Positions 1-6,439 of a DNA stretch of 6,439 nucleotides are shown here, one piece after another; within the stretch, counting starts at the first letter, position 1, and each line of letters opens with the position of its first letter. The notes under the pieces are model-generated. The model searched no databases and was not told the origin of the DNA. It saw nothing but the letters and a program-made list of their open reading frames with translations. Both the position numbers and the translations under genes were made by a program. The DNA is from Gammaproteobacteria bacterium (GTDB lineage Bacteria > Pseudomonadota > Gammaproteobacteria > HK1), in assembly GCA_013042035.1 (NCBI GenBank), contig JABDQX010000302.1:1-6439 (forward strand), in the 5' to 3' direction.

Positions 1-2145
1 GAACGATTGCCTTCCGACGATGCAAGGATGGTTTTGTTTCTGCCAGGATTGAATGAGCGCGTAGGGCCGGAACAGACCCGAATGCTCCATGAATGGGCTT
101 TCCTGGCGGCTCACGAAGTAGCGGCCCGGTTTACCAAGGAAGGTGGTATTTTCGTCACCGTCCAGGATACCGGTGGACGGTTCGGTTTCGGTGGGGGAGC
201 CTTTGAACCCAATCGTGCCTGGATGGGTGGATTGCCCGGTCTTGTAAAAACCGCGGCCCTGGAGTGGCCCAAGGCCCAACTGAAAAGCATCGACATGGAA
301 TCCGGTGCTCGCCCGCTTCGGATTCTCGCGGAGGCGATCTTCGATGAACTGCAATTGGGCGGTCCGGCATTGGAAGTCGGGTTATCGGCCAATGGGCAAC
401 GTACAACCCCGGCCATGCGGGCGGTTTCCCAACCGGAACCGGGCGCCCTGCCGATCGAAGCGGGAGATGTGATCGTAGTGTCCGGCGGAGCCCGTGGGGT
501 TACCGCCGCCACGCTGATTCCCCTGGCACAGGCTGCCCGGTGCCGCTTCGTGTTGCTCGGACGCACACCCTTGGTAGAAGAGCCGGCAGGATTCGCCGAG
601 GCCAATGACGATGCATCCCTGAAATCCCTGCTGCTGAAAACCATGAAGGCCCAGGGGGTACAAGTTACACCGAAGGAACTCAATGCAAAGGCCGCTGCAA
701 TACTGGCCGGGCGGGAAGTCCGTGGGACACTCAAGAACCTGGAGGAGGCTGGTTCCGAGGCGGTCTATCGCGCCGTGGATGTACGCGATAGCGAGAGCCT
801 GAATGCGATGCTCGAACCCATCCGCCGTGAGTGGGGGCCCGTGTGTGGCGTGATCCATGGCGCGGGGGTGCTGGCCGACAAGGCTATCGCGGACAAAACC
901 CTGGAGCAGTTCCAGAGAGTTTTCGAAACTAAAGTCACCGGACTCAAGGGGCTTATGGATGCCACCCGTGGCGATCCGCTGAAACTCTTGGTGATGTTTT
1001 CCTCTATTGCGGCCCGTCAGGGGAATTCGGGGCAATGCGATTACGCCATGGCCAATGAGTTGCTCAATAAAGTGGCGCAGGCCGAGGCGCGAACACGGGG
1101 GCCTGAGTGCCGGGTGCTCTCTCTCGGTTGGGGTCCCTGGGAGGGAGGAATGGTGACGCCGGCCCTGAAAGCCCATTTTGAAAAAGCAGGCATACCGTTG
1201 ATTCCCTTGGCAGCGGGCGGGGAATTTATGACTCGGGAAATAGCCGGTACTTCCCGGGCAGTAGAGCTGGTGGTCAGTGGACCGAGTAGGGATGGTCGTC
1301 TTCCCCACATTAAGGAACCTGCACCCGAGTCATGGAGTGAAATACGGGTCTCCGAACATACCCACGATTATCTGGTCGATCACACTGTACGGGGGAGCAT
1401 CGTGCTGCCCGCAGTGATGGCCATGGAGTGGATGCTGCGCGCCGCACGGGCATCGGAGCCAAACCATACCGTGGTAGGGATGGAAGAATTCCAAGTAGTC
1501 AAGGGCGTGCATCTGGATGATTTTGCTACCTCTCCGGTGTTGTTGAAAATTCGAGGAGAAAACCGAACCGGGGACGGGGAAGAGCCTCTGCTGCGCTGTA
1601 ATAGTGCGCTTTTATCGTCCGATGGCAAGGTTCATTTCAAGGGTGACATCCTGTTTGCCAAGGATTTTACCGCCATGCCGAATGCACTTCCCGTGCCAGC
1701 GAAAAGTTCCGGAAATTGGCCCTGGGATCTATCCCGGGCTTGTCGGGATATCTTATTTCACGGTCCTCGGTTCCAGGCGATCGAACAACTGGAAGGTTGT
1801 GATGACGAAGGGGGTGAAGGCGTACTCGTTACCCTTTCGGAAAGGGACTGGGGGGAGGGAGGTGCCTGGGTGATCGATCCCCTGGTGCTCGATGGCGCTC
1901 TGCAGTTGCTTCTCCTGTGGGGCCATCGGCAGCGCAAACGAGTCTCTCTGATCTCCGGGATAGGGCGCTTCATCTTCGCATCCTACCAGTCCCGTTGGCC
2001 TGGGAGGATTAGATGCCGATTCCGTTGCACCAAAAGCAATCAATATCAGGCGTATTATGACGTTACCCTCTTGGACAACCAGGACGCGGTTCTGGCGCAA
2101 ATGGAGCAAGTGGAGATAACTTTCCTTCCAGATGACAAATATTGA
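1..2145 (+). CDS. PfaA/Pfa2-like type I fatty acid/polyketide synthase, C-terminal part (KR and PKS-type DH), 5' partial
   Basis: This is the C-terminal 714 residues of a megasynthase; the frame is open at base 1, so the start lies upstream and the TTG at base 7 is not a real start. Residues below are counted from base 1. Residues 1-140 look like the structural half of a split ketoreductase, including the family-typical stretch RAWMGGLPGLVKTAALEWP. The catalytic KR half follows: NADPH loop SGGARG (161-166), then K311, S335, Y348 and N352 in the usual order and spacing, so it should reduce beta-ketoacyl-ACP. An insertion of about 60 residues after the second strand (about 190-255) is, from memory, normal for Pfa-type KRs. 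A PKS-type dehydratase occupies about 435-710, with H461-x3-G465-x4-P470, FHGPRF (586-591) and the acidic motif LDGALQ with D631 and Q635, all intact. KS, AT and ACP domains should lie upstream. The TGA is 16 bases before the next gene, implying one operon. PUFA synthase versus another lipid synthase cannot be settled here. Confidence 0.93.
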   Translation, partial: ERLPSDDARMVLFLPGLNERVGPEQTRMLHEWAFLAAHEVAARFTKEGGIFVTVQDTGGRFGFGGGAFEPNRAWMGGLPGLVKTAALEWPKAQLKSIDMESGARPLRILAEAIFDELQLGGPALEVGLSANGQRTTPAMRAVSQPEPGALPIEAGDVIVVSGGARGVTAATLIPLAQAARCRFVLLGRTPLVEEPAGFAEANDDASLKSLLLKTMKAQGVQVTPKELNAKAAAILAGREVRGTLKNLEEAGSEAVYRAVDVRDSESLNAMLEPIRREWGPVCGVIHGAGVLADKAIADKTLEQFQRVFETKVTGLKGLMDATRGDPLKLLVMFSSIAARQGNSGQCDYAMANELLNKVAQAEARTRGPECRVLSLGWGPWEGGMVTPALKAHFEKAGIPLIPLAAGGEFMTREIAGTSRAVELVVSGPSRDGRLPHIKEPAPESWSEIRVSEHTHDYLVDHTVRGSIVLPAVMAMEWMLRAARASEPNHTVVGMEEFQVVKGVHLDDFATSPVLLKIRGENRTGDGEEPLLRCNSALLSSDGKVHFKGDILFAKDFTAMPNALPVPAKSSGNWPWDLSRACRDILFHGPRFQAIEQLEGCDDEGGEGVLVTLSERDWGEGGAWVIDPLVLDGALQLLLLWGHRQRKRVSLISGIGRFIFASYQSRWPGRIRCRFRCTKSNQYQAYYDVTLLDNQDAVLAQMEQVEITFLPDDKY

Positions 2146-2151
2146 GCAGCC

Positions 2152-2154
2152 GGA
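2152..2154 (+). promoter_or_regulatory. Weak ribosome binding site for the second gene
   Basis: A GGA triplet lies 7 bases before the ATG at 2162. It is weak, but the alternative ATG at 2132 has no purine-rich motif at a useful distance: its upstream GGAG ends 16 bases away and the nearer bases are pyrimidine-rich. The stop of the first gene at 2143-2145 is close enough for ribosomes to reinitiate, so translational coupling may replace a strong site. This is an inference from spacing only. Confidence 0.35.
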
Positions 2155-2161
2155 TAACAAA

Positions 2162-5100
2162 ATGACCGTATTCGAGCCCATTGCCATCATAGGTCGAGGC
2201 TGCATGTTGCCTGGGGCCTCCGATCCTGCCGCGTTATGGAAACTAGTAGAGGAAGGACGGTGTGTCATAGATACGCCCCCCAAGGGTTATTGGGGATTGG
2301 ATCCAAAAATCGTTCTGCCTGGCTCGGACGCTCCCTTCCCCGAACGAATCGTTACCGACAAAGGCGGATACGTAACGGGGTTCGATGCGGTTTTCGACCC
2401 AACAGGCTTTCAACTCCCGAAACAGACCGTGAGCACACTGGATCCCATGACTCGGTGGCTACTCCACAGTGCCCGTCAGGCACTTGCCGAAGCCAGAGTC
2501 GATACGCTGCCGGAAAAAACCGATGTTGTGATAGGAAATTTGGCTTTTCCTACCACGGAATTGGTTCAGTACGCTGAATCGGTTTGGCTTGGTCGAGAAA
2601 ACAAAACGCAGTCCCATCATCGGTTTATCGTCGGTTCCTTGGCGTCCCGAGTCGCTAATGCCCTAGGCGCCAAAGGTCCTGCTTTTTCGCTGGATGCTGC
2701 CTGCGCCTCTTCACTCTATGCTCTCTACTTCGCCTGCCGTGAGCTGCAAGAAAAACGTGCTGATATGGTGCTCGCGGGTGCTTCGAATCATGGGGATGAC
2801 CTTTTTTTACGTATGGGTTTCGCTGCTATGCAGGCCATGAGCCCCAGCGGCCTTAGTCGTCCTTTCCATCAAAATGCCGATGGTCTGCTACATGCGGAAG
2901 GTGCGGGGGTGGTGGTTTTGCAGCGATTGCAGGACGCGATTGCAGCAGGGCGCTCGATTCTGGGGGTTATTCGTCACATTGGGCTTTCCAACGATGGGCG
3001 GAGCAAGGGATTGCTGGTTCCCGACGAACGAGGGCAGATCCGCGCCATGGAAATGGCCTACCGGGCCTCCGGAATCGATCCTGCGCGGGTTTCCCTGGCC
3101 GAGTGTCATGCCACCGGTACGATATTGGGAGATACCGTGGAACTGACCAGCATGGCAAAAATTTTCGGTTCACGGGAAACACCGCTGGTGCTTAGTTCCT
3201 TGAAGGCCAACATGGGCCATCTCACGACCGCCTCGGGTATGGCTTCCCTGCTCAAGGTGCTGGCGGCCATGGAGCACGGCTATTTCCCCCCCACACCCAA
3301 TGCTCGCCCGCTTTCATTGGCCGTGAAACGGGGGCCGTTTACGGTCTTGGAAAACCCCGAACCATGGGCGTCTGATGGCAAACCCCGCTTGGCGGTAATT
3401 AATAATTTCGGTTTCGGTGGCAATAATGCCCACTTGATACTGGAAGAATGGATAAATGATGCCGGCCCGATAGCCCCACCGTCTGTTTCCGAGGATATTG
3501 TCCCGGAGATCGTGGTCGTTGGTGTCGGGCTTGCAGTGGGAAATCAAAAAAATGCCGCGGAGACCACCCGTGCGCTTTTCGAGCACCGACCTAGCGTTTA
3601 TCCATCGTGCCAAGTGGAGCGTATGTCATTCCCGATTGCCGGTTTGGGATTCCCCCCCAATGATCTCAAACAGACAATTCCTCAACAGCTTTTTCTCATG
3701 CAGGCGGTACGGGAGGCGGTTTCCTCCTTACCTGGTAAAGACCCTGACGGAACCGGATTCCTGGTAGGAATGGAGTGTGACGTAGAGATCGCACGTTACT
3801 GCCTGCGCTGGCATTATCCTGATGTCTTTGGTGAACTGGGACAGGATGGGCTGGATAAAGTAGCGCCAGAACTTACCTCAGCCGGATCGTTGGGGGTCCT
3901 GGGGAACATTCTCGCCAACCGCCTGAACAGTTTGTTCGATTGGCGTGGCATGGGATTTTCCGTTGCCCGGGGAACGGAAGGGGGCATAGTAGCTTTGCGA
4001 CTTGCTATGGAAATGCTTCGCGGAAATGAACTCAACGTGGCCGTGGTTGGCGCGGTGGAGATAGCCACCAATCCCGTGCATGAAAGGGCCATGGGCAGCT
4101 ACTTTCCTCATCTCCCGCAGCAAAGCGGTGATGCCGCCGTGGCGCTAACCTTGAAACGTCTGGTCGATGCCGAACGCGATGGCGATTCCATCCTGGCCAA
4201 AATTGGCATAAATGAAATTGACTCCCACCGGGAAACGGACGGGAAGGTGGATACGATCGCCTGGGAACGGGAACCCGTGACGGCGCGATTCGGTTTTCCT
4301 TATGCGGCCGATTCTCTGCTGCACGTGGCATTGGGTGTTTTGTCGGTATCCGGGAAAGCACTCCCCGGTCCCCGTGGCTTTGGGGCTTCATCCCAACCTT
4401 TTCTCTCGCGGCTTTCTCCAAAAAGTGCTGATTTGCACGTAACGTCTATCGGTGGATCCACCGTGACGCTTTCTCGTCATCCGGACAGCATTCCCCGGGC
4501 GGTTGGGCCGGAACCGATTTTTCTCCATTGTTACTCCGGGACCGATCGCGGCGAACTGAAAAAGAATTTGGAAAAGGGCGAGGCATCCATCCATGGTCCC
4601 TGCCGTATGGTGATTCAGGCCAAAACCCCCGAGATGCTGAAACTTCGGCGCAAGGCGGCCATCGAACTTCTGGATGGGTTGGAACCGACAACCCGGCCCA
4701 TCAAACCCGGTAAGGGGCTGTTCTTTTGTGATGCGCCTGTCACGGGCGGAGTCGCCTTCGTTTTCACTGGCGCGGCGGCGGCCCGCGCGAGGATGGGGCG
4801 GGTGCTGCTTTTGGCATTGCCATCCCTGTGGGAGGAATATGCAAAACGATGGCCCTGCGCCGATGAAGAAACCATCGAATTTATTCGTGACGATCCCAAT
4901 CGGTGGCGCGAAGACCCGGCCAGACAACGCGCGGCCGTTTCTGTTCTGGGGCGATTACACGCCATATTGACCCAGGACATCCTTGGGCTTGAACCTGCCG
5001 TAACACTCGGGGTTTCCTCGGAGGAAAACGCGATCGATGTCATCAGTGCCGAGGTCCTTCGCGCCTGGGAAGACGGCGCGCGCCTATTCGTGGAGCACGG

Positions 5101-6439
5101 TCCGGATGGCAATGCTGTCCGTGTGCTGGGAGAGATCCTCGGGGAACGGCCCCATCTGGCCATCGCCCTGGATCGACGAGGCAAGTGCCCCATGGCGCAT
5201 GCCCTGGATGCGGCCGCCCTGCTACTCGCAGCCGGCCAACCGTTGAATGTGGACAGGCTCAATAGCGCCTTTGAACGGGTCAATGCCTGGCGCTCTCCAC
5301 CCCAGGAAGAACAAAAGAGGGTTCGAATGATGGAATTCCCGGCCCGTTGGCCATCGATTCCCGTCCCACGGGATAGCGCGTCACAACAATATTCAAGGCA
5401 GATCGAGCCCGAATCCGGCGATGGGACGCAACAGATTCCCGCCCCCGCCCTGACAACGGTGATATGGGAAACACCGGAAAAGTTCCACACTGAATCCGCC
5501 AACGACATTCAAGAACAACCCTTGCCATATTTCCTGGCCCCTGCTACCGCTTTTTCTGTAAGAAATCCCGTAAGGAACGGTCATATCGAGTCTCTCATTG
5601 CACCCGACAACGAGAGGCCCAATCGAGTGGATAAAGCCGAGAGGGTGCATCCACCTTCAACGCCCATGGCGGATGCGGCCTTACGGCCTTATCCACCCTA
5701 CGATCCAGGAAAAGATCTCCCACCAAGAGCCCCCACATTGGGAGACTTCATCGGGGGAGTCATCCAAGTCCATCAGGATTACTTACGCCATCAGAGACAG
5801 GGACGTGAACGTTTTATGGAAAATCTGGCGATCCTTTCAGGCCTTCGTCCCATGCCATCGACCACAACGGATCCCCTGCAAGGCGCGCCATTGGCCCCGA
5901 ACCATCCGCCGGGAGAGCTGGAATCGGGCGTCCCAGGCGCGAGCCCCCAGCAAAGCACCCCGGCAGACGGTGGTAGGGTGGATAAGCGAAGCGCATCCAC
6001 CAAAGGCAGTGAATCGTTGCCTCGTGAGAGCATTGTCTCCGGGGAGCCACCGGCTCACCGAGCGGTTTCGTCGGCGCCGGTCGGAAAAAGGCCATCGGAT
6101 ATCGCCCCAGCTCCAAGGCAAAAGCCCCCGGCATCCGTACAATCGAAGATGCCGACCAAAACCGAACCCCAATTCAGCCGCCGAGATCTGGAAGCGTTGG
6201 CCAGCGGGCGTATCTCATCGGTGTTCGGTCCCCTGTTCGAAAAACAGGACCAATACGCTCGCCAGGTAAGAATGCCGGAACCCCCACTGCTGCTGGCCGA
6301 TCGGGTAATGGAGATTCGGGGAGAACCGGGCACCATGGGACTGGGGTCCATCATCACCGAAACGGATGTTCGTACCGATTCATGGTATCTGCATCACGGC
6401 GTCATGCCGCCGGGCATCATGATGGAATCCGGTCAAGCG
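2162..6439 (+). CDS. PfaC/Pfa3-like type I synthase: KS, CLF-like domain, truncated AT, linker, FabA-type DH; 3' partial
   Basis: The frame is open for 1,426 codons to the window edge. Residues 1-430 are a complete ketosynthase of the PUFA-synthase type, with nucleophile C181 in DAACASSL, H316 in ECHATGT, K348 and H353 in LKANMGH, and the closing NNFGFGGNNAH (414-424). Residues about 448-771 are a second KS fold lacking these residues (FSVARGTEGG at 599-608, with T605 at the Cys position), resembling the chain length factor that pairs with KS. Residues about 785-1010 resemble an acyltransferase with its middle missing. Residues about 1060-1335 are a Pro/Ser/Gln-rich linker containing one amphipathic helix (about 1192-1225). 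From about 1338 a FabA-like hotdog dehydratase begins (QVRMPEPPLLLADRV, then WYLHHGVMPPGIMMESGQ; H1411 or H1412 is the likely catalytic His). It is cut by the window; relatives continue with a second DH and sometimes an acyltransferase. ATG 2162 was chosen because MTVFEPIAIIG is a typical KS start. An in-frame ATG at 2132 would add ten residues and overlap the previous gene by 14 bases. Confidence 0.92.
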   Translation, partial: MTVFEPIAIIGRGCMLPGASDPAALWKLVEEGRCVIDTPPKGYWGLDPKIVLPGSDAPFPERIVTDKGGYVTGFDAVFDPTGFQLPKQTVSTLDPMTRWLLHSARQALAEARVDTLPEKTDVVIGNLAFPTTELVQYAESVWLGRENKTQSHHRFIVGSLASRVANALGAKGPAFSLDAACASSLYALYFACRELQEKRADMVLAGASNHGDDLFLRMGFAAMQAMSPSGLSRPFHQNADGLLHAEGAGVVVLQRLQDAIAAGRSILGVIRHIGLSNDGRSKGLLVPDERGQIRAMEMAYRASGIDPARVSLAECHATGTILGDTVELTSMAKIFGSRETPLVLSSLKANMGHLTTASGMASLLKVLAAMEHGYFPPTPNARPLSLAVKRGPFTVLENPEPWASDGKPRLAVINNFGFGGNNAHLILEEWINDAGPIAPPSVSEDIVPEIVVVGVGLAVGNQKNAAETTRALFEHRPSVYPSCQVERMSFPIAGLGFPPNDLKQTIPQQLFLMQAVREAVSSLPGKDPDGTGFLVGMECDVEIARYCLRWHYPDVFGELGQDGLDKVAPELTSAGSLGVLGNILANRLNSLFDWRGMGFSVARGTEGGIVALRLAMEMLRGNELNVAVVGAVEIATNPVHERAMGSYFPHLPQQSGDAAVALTLKRLVDAERDGDSILAKIGINEIDSHRETDGKVDTIAWEREPVTARFGFPYAADSLLHVALGVLSVSGKALPGPRGFGASSQPFLSRLSPKSADLHVTSIGGSTVTLSRHPDSIPRAVGPEPIFLHCYSGTDRGELKKNLEKGEASIHGPCRMVIQAKTPEMLKLRRKAAIELLDGLEPTTRPIKPGKGLFFCDAPVTGGVAFVFTGAAAARARMGRVLLLALPSLWEEYAKRWPCADEETIEFIRDDPNRWREDPARQRAAVSVLGRLHAILTQDILGLEPAVTLGVSSEENAIDVISAEVLRAWEDGARLFVEHGPDGNAVRVLGEILGERPHLAIALDRRGKCPMAHALDAAALLLAAGQPLNVDRLNSAFERVNAWRSPPQEEQKRVRMMEFPARWPSIPVPRDSASQQYSRQIEPESGDGTQQIPAPALTTVIWETPEKFHTESANDIQEQPLPYFLAPATAFSVRNPVRNGHIESLIAPDNERPNRVDKAERVHPPSTPMADAALRPYPPYDPGKDLPPRAPTLGDFIGGVIQVHQDYLRHQRQGRERFMENLAILSGLRPMPSTTTDPLQGAPLAPNHPPGELESGVPGASPQQSTPADGGRVDKRSASTKGSESLPRESIVSGEPPAHRAVSSAPVGKRPSDIAPAPRQKPPASVQSKMPTKTEPQFSRRDLEALASGRISSVFGPLFEKQDQYARQVRMPEPPLLLADRVMEIRGEPGTMGLGSIITETDVRTDSWYLHHGVMPPGIMMESGQA
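4500..5190 (+). other. Acyltransferase-like segment with its catalytic core missing (inside the second gene)
   Basis: Read in frame, about residues 780-1010 of the second gene match the two ends of an AT domain. The front end shows VAFVFTGAAAARARMGR (864-880), equivalent to the family's 'FVFTGQGSQ..GMGR' opening, then LHAILTQDILGLEPAVTLGVSSEE, in which S952 sits where the GxS nucleophile belongs. The tail end is RLFVEHGPDGNAVRVLGEILGERPHLAIALDRRG (974-1007), the normal C-terminal part. Only about 25 residues separate S952 from the EHGP motif, against roughly 200 in a complete AT. The partner His, the substrate-selectivity motif and the small ferredoxin-like subdomain have no room to exist. 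The frame stays open, so it is a degenerate domain within an intact gene. Catalysis by this segment is unlikely; a structural role for KS-CLF is possible. Confidence 0.7.
5625..5655 (+). repeat. Diverged REP-like palindrome inside the coding sequence
   Basis: GTGGAT (5627-5632) pairs with ATCCAC (5649-5654), and the flanks GTGGATAA and GCATCCACC match the copy at 5973-6001. The middle is altered and pairs poorly, and the GTAG head is absent (the bases there read CGAG). It is translated as R1155 to P1165 of the second gene and shares the RVDK peptide with the 5973 copy, because both are read in the same frame at their left end. It is probably an old, decayed copy; taken alone it could be chance. 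Confidence 0.5.
5668..5701 (-). repeat. REP (palindromic unit) in reverse orientation inside the coding sequence
   Basis: Read on the minus strand it begins GTAGGGTGGATAAG and ends GCATCCGCC. The hairpin has outer arms 5668-5674 and 5691-5697 (one mismatch) and an inner stem GGCC (5677-5680) with GGCC (5685-5688) around a TTAC loop. The GTAG head and the 'GGATAAGGC...GCCGCATCC' layout are those of classical enterobacterial REP/PU sequences, mobilised by RAYT transposases. It encodes A1170 to Y1180 in the second gene (ADAALRPYPPY). It lies 12 bases after the diverged copy, in opposite orientation, as in BIME pairs. Confidence 0.8.
5973..6001 (+). repeat. REP (palindromic unit) inside the coding sequence
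   Basis: GTAG head at 5973-5976, then a near-perfect hairpin: GGTGGAT (5977-5983) with ATCCACC (5995-6001), an AA bulge, and an inner stem GCG (5986-5988) with CGC (5992-5994) closing on an AAG loop. The first 14 bases are identical to the start of the minus-strand copy at 5668-5701. It is translated as G1271 to T1280 of the second gene (GRVDKRSAST) without breaking the frame. Sequences of this form are widely dispersed in gammaproteobacterial genomes, usually between genes; a location within a gene is uncommon. Confidence 0.82.

Larger units (their letters stand above)
5340..6165 (+). other. Low-complexity interdomain linker of the second gene
   Basis: About 275 codons rich in Pro, Ser, Gln, Thr and charged residues connect the AT remnant to the FabA-type dehydratase. 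No catalytic motif is visible. The only likely ordered element is around residues 1192-1225 (TLGDFIGGVIQVHQDYLRHQRQGRERFMENLAIL), a helical stretch with regularly spaced hydrophobic residues; from memory, comparable helices follow the AT in relatives. The REP-like palindromes listed separately sit on both sides of this helix and contribute residues to the linker. Confidence 0.7.

Noticed and set aside
7..9. TTG at base 7 as the start of the first gene.
   Set aside because: The frame is open to base 1, and the sequence begins inside the structural half of a Pfa-type ketoreductase that always follows KS, AT and ACP domains.
382..1308. A 308-codon open frame on the minus strand opposite the ketoreductase.
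   Set aside because: It lies entirely opposite a domain with intact catalytic motifs, and its translation shows no recognisable family or domain. It is a by-product of GC-rich codon use.
2146..2161. A terminator or promoter between the two genes.
   Set aside because: Only 16 bases separate the stop from the chosen start, with no hairpin or promoter-like elements visible.
4450..4463. A perfect 14-base palindrome CGGTGGATCCACCG that resembles the two REP arms joined without a middle.
   Set aside because: It encodes GGST in the glycine-rich closing motif of the CLF domain, which is expected coding sequence. A 14-base palindrome in 6.4 kb is also not surprising by chance, and it lacks the GTAG head.
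4615..5508. A 297-codon open frame on the minus strand opposite the AT remnant.
   Set aside because: Its translation is Ser/Arg/Ala-rich low complexity without motifs, while the + frame shows clear AT-like motifs and stays open across it.
5598..6269. A 223-codon + strand frame overlapping the linker, considered as evidence for a frameshift or a separate gene.
   Set aside because: The frame continuous with the KS reads through to a convincing FabA-type domain after the linker, so no frameshift is needed. The alternative product is Arg/Pro-rich with no recognisable domain.

Overview
The window lies inside an operon for an iterative type I fatty acid/polyketide megasynthase of the polyunsaturated-fatty-acid (Pfa) or secondary-lipid synthase kind. 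Both reading frames are on the + strand and both run off the window. The base composition is moderately GC-rich. The linker of the second gene carries palindromes of the GTAG-headed REP type, close to those common in gammaproteobacteria. This makes a gammaproteobacterium the best guess, but gene order KS-CLF-AT-DH is also known from myxobacterial Pfa clusters, so the lineage stays open.

Bases 1-2145 are the 3' part of a PfaA/Pfa2-like gene. They encode the Pfa-type ketoreductase with its N-terminal structural half, then a PKS-type dehydratase at the C-terminus. The KS, malonyl-transferase and ACP repeats expected upstream are outside the window. After a gap of 16 bases (or a 14-base overlap if an earlier ATG is used) a PfaC/Pfa3-like gene starts and stays open to base 6439. 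It encodes an active-looking ketosynthase, a degenerate KS partner (chain-length-factor-like), a severely shortened acyltransferase-like segment, a roughly 280-residue Pro/Ser-rich linker, and the beginning of a FabA-type dehydratase.

As a working model, the ACP-bound chain would be extended by KS/CLF, reduced by the KR, and dehydrated by either the PKS-type or the FabA-type dehydratase. That pair of dehydratases is what allows PUFA synthases to make and retain cis double bonds. The product cannot be read from this window.

The two most unusual points are both in the second gene. The AT-like segment appears to lack its catalytic core through a large in-frame deletion. The following linker contains three palindromic REP-like sequences, two of them as an inverted pair, that are translated as part of the protein. 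No RNA genes, CRISPR arrays, insertion sequences, terminators or promoters were seen. There is no gene-free stretch longer than 300 bases.
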